A DNA stretch of 64,000 bases from Elusimicrobiota bacterium (GTDB taxonomy: Bacteria; Elusimicrobiota; Elusimicrobia; 2-02-FULL-39-32): NCBI GenBank assembly GCA_016180425.1, contig JACPBF010000001.1, positions 140,744 to 204,743 of the forward strand, given 5' to 3'. The position numbers were made by a program, and so were the translations under genes. Position 1 is the stretch's first letter; each line of letters begins with the position of its first letter. The notes below the pieces were generated by a model, which saw nothing but the letters and a program-made list of their open reading frames with translations, was not told the DNA's origin and ran no database searches. Positions 1-9,400 of this stretch are shown piece by piece.

Positions 1-1
1 T

Positions 2-325
2 AGAATCCCTTTGGCGCAAGCAGTCGCCTATATCGCCTCAGCTCCTAAATCCAATGCCTCTACCCTTGCCATTGGAAAAGCTCTAGCAGAAGTAAAAAAT
101 GGCAAGGCCAGGCAGGTCCCAGCCCATCTTAAAGATTCAAATTTAGACAAAGAAACAAGAGGCCATGGCAAAGGATATCTTTACCCGCACAATTTTCCCA
201 ATCACTGGGTGAAACAAGAATATATGCCTGAACCAAAGATTTTTTATGAGCCCCAGGATCAAGGAAAAGAAAAGGAAATTAAGGAGCGTTTAAAATTTTG
301 GAGAACGCATGCGTCAGAAACTTGA
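2..325 (+). CDS. rarA: RarA/MgsA-type AAA+ ATPase, C-terminal part (cut by window start)
   Basis: The reading frame is open from the first bases and ends at TGA 323-325, so only the last ~107 residues are present. The segment RIPLAQAVAYIASAPKSN matches the conserved C-terminal tetramerisation region of the RarA/MgsA/WRNIP1 family, where the pattern LAQAV.Y.A.APKSN is typical, and the later GYLYPHNFPNHWVKQEYMP also fits that family. RarA acts at stalled replication forks as an ATPase related to clamp loaders. The ATPase core lies outside the window. The last 17 bases overlap the next gene, which suggests translational coupling. Family assignment rests on the C-terminal motifs only but these are distinctive. 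Confidence 0.88.
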   Translation, partial: RIPLAQAVAYIASAPKSNASTLAIGKALAEVKNGKARQVPAHLKDSNLDKETRGHGKGYLYPHNFPNHWVKQEYMPEPKIFYEPQDQGKEKEIKERLKFWRTHASET

Positions 326-905
326 AATAATTAAATCACAAATTAGAAAAAAGTACAAAAAAATTAGGTCCCAAATCCCTAAACCAGAACAGAAAATTTT
401 AAACCTAAAAATAGCAAAACAGCTTTTTAAAATAAAAGAATTTAAAAAATCAAAAAGGTTGGGAATCTATTTAAGCAAAAATAATGAGGTCAGCACTTTT
501 TTAATTTTTAAAAAATCGCTTGCTCTAGAAAAAAAAGTTGCGGCTCCCAAAATAAATTCAAATAAAAAAATAAATATGGAATTTTTTCAAATTAAAAATT
601 TAACAAAAGATTGTAAAGAAGGAACCTACGGCCTCTTAGAGCCAAAAGATTGTTGTCCCCATGTGAGTAAAGAAAAATTAGAACTAATCCTGGTCCCAGG
701 AATTGTTTTTGACTCTCAAGGCTTTCGCTTAGGCACAGGCATTGGGTTTTATGACCGGTTCTTAAAAAAATGCGCCTCCTCCTTAACAATTGGACTGACC
801 TTTGACAAAACTTTTGTTCCCTCTTTACCGCATGAAAAAAATGATATTCCAGTGGATATGGTCATAACAGAAAAAAAAGTTTATCGAACTCCCCATGGCA
901 GATAA
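309..905 (+). CDS. 5-formyltetrahydrofolate cyclo-ligase
   Basis: A 198-residue protein of the MTHFS/YgfA family, which converts 5-formyl-THF to 5,10-methenyl-THF using ATP in the cytoplasmic folate cycle. The C-terminal half holds the family signature: LVPGIVFDSQGFRLGTGIGFYDRFL around residues 128-152, then HEKNDIPVDMVITE near the end. The usual glycine-rich RLGYGGGYYDR is here RLGTGIGFYDR, a mild variant. The N-terminal half is very lysine-rich, with helices K(I/K)RSQIPKPEQ typical of the family start. The gene begins inside the end of rarA (17 bp overlap) and its end overlaps xseA by 11 bp, so all three are probably one transcript. Length is normal for the family. Confidence 0.9.
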   Translation: MRQKLEIIKSQIRKKYKKIRSQIPKPEQKILNLKIAKQLFKIKEFKKSKRLGIYLSKNNEVSTFLIFKKSLALEKKVAAPKINSNKKINMEFFQIKNLTKDCKEGTYGLLEPKDCCPHVSKEKLELILVPGIVFDSQGFRLGTGIGFYDRFLKKCASSLTIGLTFDKTFVPSLPHEKNDIPVDMVITEKKVYRTPHGR

Positions 906-2241
906 AAATCCAAAAATTTATACAGTCAGCGAATTAAATGGGTTAGCCCAAAAACTTCTAGAGGAAAATTTCTCAACTGTTTGGCTAGAGGGAGAAATTT
1001 CTAACTTTCGGGGCATCGCAAGTTCCGGCCATTGTTACTTTTCTTTAAAAGATGAAAACAGCCAAATAGAACTTGTCGCATTTAGAAGCGTCATGAATTC
1101 TTTAAAATTCCGTTTAGAGGATGGTTTAAAGGTTCTAGTGCAGGGTAGAATCTCCCTCTATACTCAAAGAGGCAGGTTTCAGATGATCGCTAACTTGCTT
1201 GAACCTAAAGGCGCAGGAGCCTTAGCTTTAGCCTTTGAGCAGCTCAAAAAAAAGCTGGAGGCTGAAGGACTGTTTGACCTTACAAGAAAAAAAGCGATTC
1301 CTTCTTTGCCGCAAAAAATTGGAATTGTCACGTCTCCTCAAGGCGCCGCTTTAAAAGACATGCTCACCATCATTAACCGCAGATTTGCCAATGTGGAGAT
1401 TCTGATTTACCCTGTTAAAGTGCAAGGAGTTGGAGCAAAAGAAGAAATTGAGGATGCGATCCGCACTTTAAATGAAAATTACAAAGAACTGGATGTTCTT
1501 CTAGTGGGGCGCGGGGGCGGCTCTATTGAAGATCTCTGGGCTTTTAATGAAGAGTGTGTAGCCAGAGCCATTGCCGGGTCAAAAATTCCAATCATTTCCT
1601 GCGTGGGGCATGAAATTGATTTTACCATTGCTGACTTTGTGGCAGACTTAAGGGCTCCCACACCCTCTGCGGCTGCAGAACTGGTAGTAAAAAATAAGAT
1701 TGAACTTCAAAACCAGTTAATAAACCTCCATGCCAGATTAAAACAAAACATTTTTTCTTGCTTAGAATTTGCTTTTGAACAAATTAAAGGATTTGCAAGA
1801 ACTTCACTTTTTACGCGCCCCCAAATTTTGTTTGAAAACAATTTGCAAAATTTAGATGATCTTTTTGCAAAGATGGATGCCCGCCTGAATCAATCCATCA
1901 ACCAAGGAGAAGGCCAACTTCAAGTTTTAAAATCAAAACTCTGTCTTCTTTCTCCTTCCTTAAAACTGGAAGAAAAAATGAACCTCGCCTTTTACAAAGT
2001 TCAAAATTTAGAAAATACGATTCAGAAAAAAATTCAACAATTAAAAGAATCTCTCCATGCTTTAGCGGGAAAATTGGAGGCATTATCTCCTCTAGCAGTG
2101 CTCTCACGAGGTTATGCGATCGCCTACTTACAAACGAACAATAAAATTATAAAATCGAGCTTACAGGTTGTTCAGAAAGACTTGATTCGCGTCAAATTGC
2201 ATCAGGGTGAAATAACAGCTAGTGTGCAAGATATAAATTAG
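895..2241 (+). CDS. xseA: Exodeoxyribonuclease VII large subunit
   Basis: A 448-residue protein with the full domain order of XseA: an N-terminal OB-fold (about residues 1-100, with VWLEGEISNFR and SSGHCYFSLKDE), the catalytic core, and a long coiled-coil C-terminal region. Core motifs are GRGGGSIEDLWAFNEE (about 205-220) and CVGHEIDFTIADFVADLRAPTPSAAAE (about 237-263). With XseB it forms exonuclease VII, which degrades single-stranded DNA in both directions to oligonucleotides and acts in mismatch repair and clearance of damaged ssDNA. It overlaps the folate gene by 11 bp and is followed 63 bp later by xseB, its partner. Length is typical. Confidence 0.96.
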   Translation: MADKNPKIYTVSELNGLAQKLLEENFSTVWLEGEISNFRGIASSGHCYFSLKDENSQIELVAFRSVMNSLKFRLEDGLKVLVQGRISLYTQRGRFQMIANLLEPKGAGALALAFEQLKKKLEAEGLFDLTRKKAIPSLPQKIGIVTSPQGAALKDMLTIINRRFANVEILIYPVKVQGVGAKEEIEDAIRTLNENYKELDVLLVGRGGGSIEDLWAFNEECVARAIAGSKIPIISCVGHEIDFTIADFVADLRAPTPSAAAELVVKNKIELQNQLINLHARLKQNIFSCLEFAFEQIKGFARTSLFTRPQILFENNLQNLDDLFAKMDARLNQSINQGEGQLQVLKSKLCLLSPSLKLEEKMNLAFYKVQNLENTIQKKIQQLKESLHALAGKLEALSPLAVLSRGYAIAYLQTNNKIIKSSLQVVQKDLIRVKLHQGEITASVQDIN

Positions 2242-2263
2242 TTTAGCTTAAGAATGCTTTTTT

Positions 2264-2281
2264 AACCGAGATTATGCATAA
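2264..2281 (+). repeat. AACCGAGAT(T)ATGCATAA motif upstream of xseB
   Basis: This 18-base word lies between xseA and xseB and matches 16 of 18 bases with 52082-52099 upstream of clpC; the two differing positions are T/G and A/T. In both places an AAATGAG follows within about 10 bases. Function is unknown; it could be a regulator site or a remnant of a mobile palindrome. Confidence 0.4.
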
Positions 2282-2304
2282 ACTTAAATGAGGAGAAATG
2301 TTTT

Positions 2305-2613
2305 ATGACTAAAAAAGAAGCTGCACAACTATCTATGAACATTAAATTTGAAGAGGCGCTTAAAAAATTAGAAAAAATTGTGGAAAAATTAGAGGGGGGC
2401 GATGTTCCTTTAGAGGATTCTTTAGCCCTTTATGAGGAGGGGATCTCTCTTTTTCGCCATTGCTCTTCCAAACTGGAAGAGGCTAAGAAAAAAATAGAAA
2501 TCTTAAGTAAAAAGGGACCGGGAGGCGCTCTAGAGCCAGAACCTTTTCAAAAAGAAAAATATGGTTTGGCTGAAGAAGGAGAAGTTTTAGAAGACAAGGA
2601 TGACCCTTTTTAA
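2305..2613 (+). CDS. xseB: Exodeoxyribonuclease VII small subunit
   Basis: A 102-residue XseB protein; the family core is about 60-80 residues. The diagnostic part is KFEEALKKLEKIVEKLE, then PLEDSLALYEEGISLFRHCSSKLEEAKKKIE at about residues 12-65, forming the helical hairpin that binds the XseA coiled coil. The acidic tail after GPGGALEPE is extra and poorly conserved in the family. The start at 2305 is supported by an AGGAG ribosome site at 2291-2295; an internal ATG at 2335 (MNIKFEE) would give a more standard length but has no better ribosome site. It sits directly downstream of xseA, as expected for the complex. Confidence 0.93.
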   Translation: MTKKEAAQLSMNIKFEEALKKLEKIVEKLEGGDVPLEDSLALYEEGISLFRHCSSKLEEAKKKIEILSKKGPGGALEPEPFQKEKYGLAEEGEVLEDKDDPF

Positions 2614-2665
2614 AGAATGAATCAAATTCTTTTTTTAAAAGAATATTTCTTTTGAAAAAACAATT

Positions 2666-2694
2666 TTGACAATGTTTTAAAAAAATAACACTTT
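2666..2694 (+). promoter_or_regulatory. Promoter for ispA, giving a leaderless transcript
   Basis: TTGACA (2666-2671), a 17-base spacer, and a weak -10 CACTTT (2689-2694). The expected start of transcription, about 7 bases after the -10, falls on the ispA ATG at 2700. No Shine-Dalgarno sequence precedes that ATG. The -35 is consensus; the -10 is poor, so this is a moderate call. Confidence 0.5.
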
Positions 2695-2699
2695 CGCCT

Positions 2700-3605
2700 A
2701 TGACAAACCAATTAAAAGAATATTTGCAAAAGTGGAAGAAAATTGTAGATCAAGCTCTCAACAATTTTCTACCCCCAGCTTCTTCCAAACCAATTTTAAA
2801 AGCAATGAGATATTCGGTTTTTGCTGGAGGAAAAAGGCTAAGACCCATTTTAGCCATTGCCGGAGCTGAAATCTGTAATTTAGATGGAAAAAAAGCGCTG
2901 CCTACAGCTTGCGCCCTAGAGATGATCCATACTTATTCCCTTATCCATGATGATCTTCCAGCCATGGATGATGATGACCTGCGCAGGGGACGGCCCACCA
3001 GCCACAAAGTCTTTGGCGAAGGCATCGCTATTTTAGCCGGGGATGCTCTATTGACCTATGCTTTCGACTTGATCGCAAAAAATGGTAAAATGTTAGGCCA
3101 AAATTGCAGGTTAGCTTTTGTGGTAGAGAGCATTGCCCAAGGCGCTGGATTTAAAGGCATGGTAGGCGGACAAGCCCTTGACCTGGAAATGGATGAAGGG
3201 CGTTGGTTAAAACAAAAACCAAAAAAACAGATTGAAATTTTAAAAAAAGTTCACGAATCTAAAACCGCAAGTTTAATTGAGGCAAGTTTAGTTTCCGGAG
3301 CTTTTCTAGCAAATGCAAGTCAAGACAAAATTAAAAAACTTTTATCCTATGGAAAAAAAATCGGGCTTGCGTTTCAAATAGCGGATGACATTCTTGACCT
3401 GATTGGGGATAAAAAATTACTGGGGAAAAAAGGCTCTGATTTAGAAAATAAAAAATTGACCTTCCCGGCAATTTTTGGAATAGAAAAATCTAAATCAAAA
3501 GCAACCCAACTCATTCAAGAAGCCAAAGAGGAACTAAAAATTTTTGGAAAAAAAGCTCAAATCTTAAAAGATCTGGCGGATTATATTGTAGAAAGAACTT
3601 ACTGA
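2700..3605 (+). CDS. ispA: Polyprenyl synthetase (farnesyl/geranylgeranyl diphosphate synthase)
   Basis: A 301-residue trans-isoprenyl diphosphate synthase that condenses DMAPP/IPP into farnesyl or geranylgeranyl diphosphate, the precursor for undecaprenyl phosphate and quinones. Both aspartate-rich motifs are present: DDLPAMDDDDLRRGRPTSHK (from about residue 84; first DDxxD with a two-residue insertion as in bacterial FPP synthases) and FQIADDILDLIGD (about 224-236). GGKRLRPIL near residue 43 binds IPP. Product chain length cannot be read safely. It is immediately upstream of dxs, another isoprenoid gene, with a short 10-base gap containing the dxs ribosome site, so the two are coexpressed. 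Confidence 0.94.
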   Translation: MTNQLKEYLQKWKKIVDQALNNFLPPASSKPILKAMRYSVFAGGKRLRPILAIAGAEICNLDGKKALPTACALEMIHTYSLIHDDLPAMDDDDLRRGRPTSHKVFGEGIAILAGDALLTYAFDLIAKNGKMLGQNCRLAFVVESIAQGAGFKGMVGGQALDLEMDEGRWLKQKPKKQIEILKKVHESKTASLIEASLVSGAFLANASQDKIKKLLSYGKKIGLAFQIADDILDLIGDKKLLGKKGSDLENKKLTFPAIFGIEKSKSKATQLIQEAKEELKIFGKKAQILKDLADYIVERTY

Positions 3606-3615
3606 AGGGGTGGTC

Positions 3616-5496
3616 ATGAATATTTTACCTATCATTAAAAAACCTGCAGATCTAAAAGCAGTTAAAAAAGAACTGCTGCCGCAACTCTGCAAAGAAATAA
3701 GAGAAAAAATTTTAGAGGTGGTATCTAAAAAAGGCGGACACCTGGGAGCTTCCTTAGGAGCCGCTGAAATTACTGTTGCTTTACATACTGTATTTGACGC
3801 TCCCAAAGATAAAATTATTTGGGATACAGGCCACCAGGCATATGGACATAAACTCTTAACAGGCCGTTTTGAAAAGTTCGAGACCCTTCGACAATATGGA
3901 GGAATTTCTGGTTTCTTAAGCAGAAAAGAATCAGAATATGATGTTTTTGGAGGAGGACACGCTTCCACAGCTATTTCAGCGGCTCTTGGCATTGCTGCTG
4001 CCAGGGACCATAAAAAAGAGGATTTTAAAGTTGTGGCAATAGTTTCTGACGGTTGTATTACAGGCGGAATGGCTTATGAAGGTTTACAAAATGCAGGAAA
4101 CATTGGCGCTGATCTTCTTGTGGTATTAAACGATAACCAAATGTTCATATCTCATAGAGTCGGGGCCATGGGTACTTTTCTTGCAAAGCTATTAACTTTA
4201 GGCATTGTTACTAAATGGGAAAAAAGATTGGAAAAATTTTTGGCAAGGGTCCATTTTTGGGGATCAGCTTTAGTGCGTTTAGGCAAAAGATTAAAAGTGC
4301 TTCTTTTTCCAGGGATTCTTTTTGAAGAAATGGGTTTTGCTTACTTTGGTCCAGTGGACGGCCATGATATTTTCCGCCTTATGGAGGTTTTGGAAGCTAT
4401 TAAAAAAACTAAAGGCCCCTCCCTGCTCCATATTATTACTAAAAAAGGAAAAGGTTATGAACATGCGGAAAAAGATGTTTTTGGCTGGCATGCTCCAGGA
4501 AAATTTGATGTGGCGACTGGAGAGATACAAAAATCTGGAGGAAGCCCTACGCCTTACACGAAAATATTTGGAGAAACATTGGTCAGGCTTGCAAAAGAAG
4601 ATCAAAGAATTGTGGCAGTGACTGCTGCCATGCCAGAAGGTACTGGCACAGACCTGATGCGGGATCAATTTCCAGAAAGATTTTATGATGTGGGTTTAGC
4701 TGAACAACATGCTGTTACTTTTGCAGGAGGCATGGCTGCTGAAGGGTTACGCCCAGTGGTTGCCATCTACTCCACTTTCTTGCAAAGAGCTTTTGATCAA
4801 ATGGAACATGACATCTCTTTACAAAATCTGCCTGTGGTCTTTATCTTAGATCGTGGGGGAATTGTAGGGGATGATGGACCAACGCATCATGGAGTCTTTG
4901 ATTATTCTTATATTCGAATGTTGCCTAATTTTATTATCATGGCGCCAAAAGATGAAAATGAGCTTCAACATATGCTCTATACTGCTTTAAAGTATGATAA
5001 AGCTCCTGTTGCTCTACGCTACCCCAGAGGTCCAGGATATGGAGTTCCTTTAGATAAAGAATTTAAATTAATCCCTATTGGCCAAGGAGAAATAGTAAAA
5101 GAATCTCCTGATTCAAGCATCGCTCTTTTATCCATAGGCAGCACAGTTGTTCCTTGTTTAGAAGCAGCTAAACTTCTGCAAAAGGAAGGGATTCCTGTCA
5201 CTGTAGTTAACATGCGCTTTGTAAAACCAATTGATAAAAATTTGTTAATCAAACTCCTTGAAAAAGGGAACCGAAAATGGATTACAGTAGAGGAGAATGT
5301 TTTAGCAGGAGGTTTTGGCAGCGCTATCATGGAGAGTATGGAGGGTCAACCTGTGACGATTACTAGAATTGGCATTGGAGACCACTTTGTAGAACATGGA
5401 ACTCAAAACATTTTAAGAGATAAGGAAGGGCTTTCTGCGGAAAAAATAGCGGAAAAAATTAGAACTCTGGAAAGCCAAGAATCCGTTAGAATTTAA
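3616..5496 (+). CDS. dxs: 1-deoxy-D-xylulose-5-phosphate synthase
   Basis: A 626-residue DXS, the first enzyme of the MEP isoprenoid pathway, condensing pyruvate and glyceraldehyde 3-phosphate with thiamine diphosphate. Seen in order: WDTGHQAYGHKLLTGR (substrate/TPP histidine), FGGGHASTAISAALGIA, the TPP/metal loop around residue 144, the catalytic glutamate in GLAEQHAV (Glu363), then the transketolase C-terminal domain. The TPP loop reads SDGCITGG instead of the usual GDG, an uncommon substitution at residue 144. I chose ATG 3616 because GAAGGGG at 3604-3610 lies 5 bases before it; a GTG at 3610 overlaps that site and is less likely. It follows ispA directly, and tlyA follows. Confidence 0.94.
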   Translation: MNILPIIKKPADLKAVKKELLPQLCKEIREKILEVVSKKGGHLGASLGAAEITVALHTVFDAPKDKIIWDTGHQAYGHKLLTGRFEKFETLRQYGGISGFLSRKESEYDVFGGGHASTAISAALGIAAARDHKKEDFKVVAIVSDGCITGGMAYEGLQNAGNIGADLLVVLNDNQMFISHRVGAMGTFLAKLLTLGIVTKWEKRLEKFLARVHFWGSALVRLGKRLKVLLFPGILFEEMGFAYFGPVDGHDIFRLMEVLEAIKKTKGPSLLHIITKKGKGYEHAEKDVFGWHAPGKFDVATGEIQKSGGSPTPYTKIFGETLVRLAKEDQRIVAVTAAMPEGTGTDLMRDQFPERFYDVGLAEQHAVTFAGGMAAEGLRPVVAIYSTFLQRAFDQMEHDISLQNLPVVFILDRGGIVGDDGPTHHGVFDYSYIRMLPNFIIMAPKDENELQHMLYTALKYDKAPVALRYPRGPGYGVPLDKEFKLIPIGQGEIVKESPDSSIALLSIGSTVVPCLEAAKLLQKEGIPVTVVNMRFVKPIDKNLLIKLLEKGNRKWITVEENVLAGGFGSAIMESMEGQPVTITRIGIGDHFVEHGTQNILRDKEGLSAEKIAEKIRTLESQESVRI

Positions 5497-5503
5497 CAAT
5501 TTT

Positions 5504-6316
5504 CTGGCAACTCTATCCCCGCCTCTTTTCAATAAAAAAAAAATCGTTAAAAAACGATTAGATTGTCTTCTTGTAGAAAGAGGAATCGCGGATTCAAGAA
5601 ACAAAGCACAAAGACTTATTTTAGCAGGCCAAATTAAAGTAAAAAATCTTCCCATTCTTTTAAAAACAGCCACTCTGGTTAAAGAAAATTCAGAGATTGA
5701 ACTACTCTCCCTGCCAAGATATGTTTCCCGCGGCGGCGAAAAATTAGAGGCTGCTCTAAACCACTGGAAAATAAACCCGCAAGATCGGATTTGTTTAGAT
5801 GTAGGCTGCTCTACAGGAGGCTTTACAGACTGCCTTTTGCAAAAAGGAGCTAAAAAAATTATTGCTGTGGATGTAGGCCATGGCCAATTCCATTATAAAT
5901 TAAGAGAAGATCCGCGTATCTCCCTATATGAAAAATGCCATATCCTAAAATGGATACCTCCTTGGAACAATTTAAAAGAGCTCCCTTCCTTAATAGTAGT
6001 AGATCTTTCTTTTATTTCTTTAACTAAAATCTTAAAAAAAATTCATGAAATAATTCATCCAAATTGGGCAAATTCCAATTTAGATCAGCTGACCATTGAT
6101 CTTTTTGTCCTCATTAAACCGCAATTTGAAAGTGAAAGAAAATGGATTAAAAAAGGAATCTTAAAAGACCAAAAGATCCGTGAAGAGATTATTGAAAAAA
6201 TTGTGGGGCATTCTAAAACTTTAGGTTTTGAAATAAAAGAGCATTTTCCCTGTCCAATCTTAGGGTTAAAAGGAAATAAGGAAGAGTGGCTCTATCTTGT
6301 GACAAAAGTCACATGA
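5504..6316 (+). CDS. tlyA: TlyA-type rRNA 2'-O-methyltransferase, non-canonical start
   Basis: The frame encodes an S4 RNA-binding domain (RLDCLLVERGIADSRNKAQR, then AGQIKV) followed by an FtsJ/RrmJ-type SAM methyltransferase fold (YVSRGGEKLEAAL, LDVGCSTGGFTD, AVDVGHGQ, VVDLSFISL, LIKPQFE). That is the architecture of TlyA, which 2'-O-methylates cytidines in 16S and 23S rRNA. The conserved sequence begins near 5555, yet no ATG, GTG or TTG occurs in this frame between the frame's last stop at 5447 and the conserved domain. Possible starts are CTG 5504 (used here) or ATC 5543; TTG 5837 would delete the whole S4 domain. A run of ten A residues at 5534-5543 lies just before the domain. The gene follows dxs after 7 bases. 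Confidence 0.82.
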   Translation: MATLSPPLFNKKKIVKKRLDCLLVERGIADSRNKAQRLILAGQIKVKNLPILLKTATLVKENSEIELLSLPRYVSRGGEKLEAALNHWKINPQDRICLDVGCSTGGFTDCLLQKGAKKIIAVDVGHGQFHYKLREDPRISLYEKCHILKWIPPWNNLKELPSLIVVDLSFISLTKILKKIHEIIHPNWANSNLDQLTIDLFVLIKPQFESERKWIKKGILKDQKIREEIIEKIVGHSKTLGFEIKEHFPCPILGLKGNKEEWLYLVTKVT

Positions 6317-6324
6317 AAAATTGC

Positions 6325-6352
6325 TTGACAATTTCTGCAATTGCTTTATAAT
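6325..6352 (+). promoter_or_regulatory. Promoter of the giant-protein/PorV/FecR operon
   Basis: TTGACA (6325-6330), 16-base spacer, TATAAT (6347-6352), with a second overlapping TATAAT at 6353-6358. It predicts a leader of roughly 80 bases before the ATG at 6442, which carries an inverted repeat (6378-6413). It begins 9 bases after the tlyA stop, so the surface operon has its own strong promoter. Confidence 0.75.
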
Positions 6353-6377
6353 TATAATAAACGACCTTTATATCTTA

Positions 6378-6413
6378 AATCCGAATAGCGTTAAAAAATG
6401 GAATATTCGGATT
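6378..6413 (+). repeat. Short palindrome AATCCGAATA...TATTCGGATT in the operon leader
   Basis: Arms of 10 bases at 6378-6387 and 6404-6413 are perfect inverse complements with a 16-base loop. It lies in the predicted leader of the giant-protein mRNA. The ends resemble the AACCYGAAT palindromes at 54681, 60371 and the half-site at 42477. Confidence 0.6.
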
Positions 6414-6441
6414 GTAAAAATTTTTTAAACATTAAATCTAA

Positions 6442-9400
6442 ATGAGCAAATTTTTATTAAAAAAGAAATCTATTGCTTTTTATAAGATAAAGCTGATTAG
6501 TTTATTTTTTATAGCTTTTATTTTTTTTATTTTTCAACCAAAATCAGCTCTTTCAGCCCCGCAAAATGACAATTTTGTTAATGCTTCCACCATGACCCAT
6601 ACCAGCACCACAACTGCTGGGGGATTAAAATATAATTTTACTCACTCCACTGCTACACTAGACGCATCCACAGAAACTACTACCTCTGAACCTATCCCAT
6701 CTTGCGATTACGGCATTTCCGGAAATTTTAAAAGTATTTGGTACAAATACTTATCAACAGCTGCCATGTCAGCTACAGCCGATACCTTTGGTTCAAGTTT
6801 TGATACAGTCTTACAATCTTATAAAGCAGGCAGCCCAGACAATGATATTACAAAACTTACTCAAGATACCTGCAACGACGATTTTGTGGCGACCAATCTA
6901 CAATCCCAAATTCAATTTAACCTTTCAAAAGGCGTTACTTACTATTTTCAAATCACATCTAAAGGAAATAGCGGATCTGGTGGAACCACTGTTTTTAGCA
7001 GCACATTTAGTCTTAGAAATGTGGATGAAACAGTCCCAACTGTATCCATCAGAGAACCCTATGAAGGAACATTCCCTACTTTGTCCAGTCTGCTTGTCAT
7101 CTCAGGCACATCCACAGATAATGCTGGTGTAAATTCTGTAGAACTAACCATCTCCAGTGGCGGCACAAATGGTCAAGGAACAGGCAGCAGTTATTGGAGC
7201 GGCGCAACCTGGGGTTCTACGGTTAGCGTCAATAGTTTTCTAAAAAATTATGGTTCAAGCTCCACGCTTTGGGATTACACCACTTTGCCTCAATGGGTCA
7301 ATGGAACCACTTACTATATTCGAGCAACCGCGATTGACTCATCTAACAACAGTTCTACTGTGAACCTTAGCTCATTTTCATTTTTCGCGCCAACCGTAAC
7401 AAATGACGATTATTCTAATAGCAATGTAACTGTAATTGATTCTTTAAATTTTACAAGCCAATCCACTACCACAGCAGCAAATTTTGCCATTCAAAAAACT
7501 CCTTCCTGTGAGTATGGGGCTGGAAACAGAGATGTCTGGTTTCGCCATGTTTCCACAACCACAAAAGGTGTAGAAGTGAATACCAACAATTCTGATTTCA
7601 ATACGATTCTCACTGTTTGGAAAAGCACTGGTGGAACTGACCCAGTCCCAGGCGCAAATGCAACAGAAGTTGGTTGTAACCACCCCTATCATACAAATGC
7701 CACAGTAAAATTTAGCATGGAAAATGGAGCAACCTATTATGTTCAAGTAATGTCTGATTATGGTTCTGGAGGAATTCTGCGATTTCAATTTAAAGAACTG
7801 GCTGGAGATAACTCTGCGCCAGATCCTGTAACAAATCTAACTGCAGCTGCGGATATAGAATATGGTGCAGTAAAACTTACATGGACTTCTCCGGGAGATG
7901 ACGCCAGAGATGGCACAGCCACATCCTATGATATCCGTTTCTCTACAAGTGAACTAATTAATAATGATTTAAATTATAGCACCGCTGTAAAAATCACAAA
8001 CTCCCCAACTTTGGTAGGAACACCGCCCAATGATGCCCTAACAGTGCCGCAAGTCGCATATACGGTCCAAACACAATTAATTAAAAATCTTACTCAAAAT
8101 ACCACTGTTTGGTTTGCAATGAAAACAGTAGATGATGTTTTCAATCTTAGCGCTTTATCTAATGGAGCAACTATTTTTGTTCCTGGTTCAGCTATAAACT
8201 CTTCCAATGATAATTCTGTAAATGCAACAACTATTACTGCCATCCCTTTCTCTAATGAGATTATCACTACAAATATCAACAGTTTCGCGGAAAAAGCCCC
8301 CACATGTAATACAACTAAATTTACAACTATACAGACCTCTTACGATGTATGGTATCGGTTCCTTTCTACGGCAACGCGAAATGTTACAGTCAACACCTTT
8401 AATTCAAGTTTTGATACGATCCTGCAAGTCTGGAGAGGAAGCGAACCCATTGTAGTTGGACAACCCATTGATTGTAATGATGATGCAAGCAGTTCAATTT
8501 TGCAATCTAAAGTATTTGTTCCATTATCTGCTGGCACAACTTACTTTTTTCAAATCCTTGGAGCAAACAACGCCAAAGGCACATTAAGATTTCAATTAAG
8601 CGATCCTGACAGCGCAAAACCTTCTCAAATCAATGATCTAACTGCTACACCCGGAGGAGCATCTGATCCAATAGGATCTGTTAATCTAACATGGACAGAA
8701 CCTGCAGACGATGGGAGTGATGCTCTAAGCGGCTCAATCACTAAATACCATATAAGATACTCATCCACCACTGGGATCACAACCTCAAACTGGTCTAACG
8801 CGTTAAGCTCATCAGGAATTGTGCTGGATATAGAAGCTAACCCAGTAAAACAGGTTCCTCCTTCTCCTACAACGGTTGGAGCCAACAGATCTTATCAGAT
8901 TAAAAATCTAACTGCTGGGGTGACTTATTGGTTCTCGGTAAGAGCGCAAGATGATGCTGGCAATCTTGGAGACCCTTCTAAAAGTCCTTTTACCTCTGCG
9001 AAACCCTTCACTGCTCAAGCAGGGGATGGACAAGGCACAGTTCAAATTTTTGATGTCAGCAATCTTACCCAGTTAACCAGTGTTCCAATTAGTTCACTTA
9101 CAACTATAAATCTTCATTTTACAGTAGGAGCCTCTTCCATGACTGACGGGGCTAAAATCTCTTTTCGTATTCCAGATTTTTGGTCCAAACCAACGTTGAC
9201 CAATCAAGGGGACAACGGTTTTGTAAATGCTAGCACCATTACCCCAACCGCGCAATTAAAAAACCTATCTTTAAGTATAGATCCAAATGATAATCGAGTG
9301 ATCATTGCCAGCGTAACTACGAATGGAAAATTTAATTCTGGGGACGTCTTAAATTTTAAATATAAAGGTCTCACTGCTCCATCCACAAAATCTGGGGTTC

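Noticed and set aside
4291-4668. Reading frames of about 100-125 codons on both strands within dxs
   Set aside because: They are shadows of dxs with no domain pattern or ribosome site.
7020-9000. Tandem DNA repeats in the giant gene
   Set aside because: The three PPC-like modules are similar as protein but too diverged at base level to count as DNA repeats.
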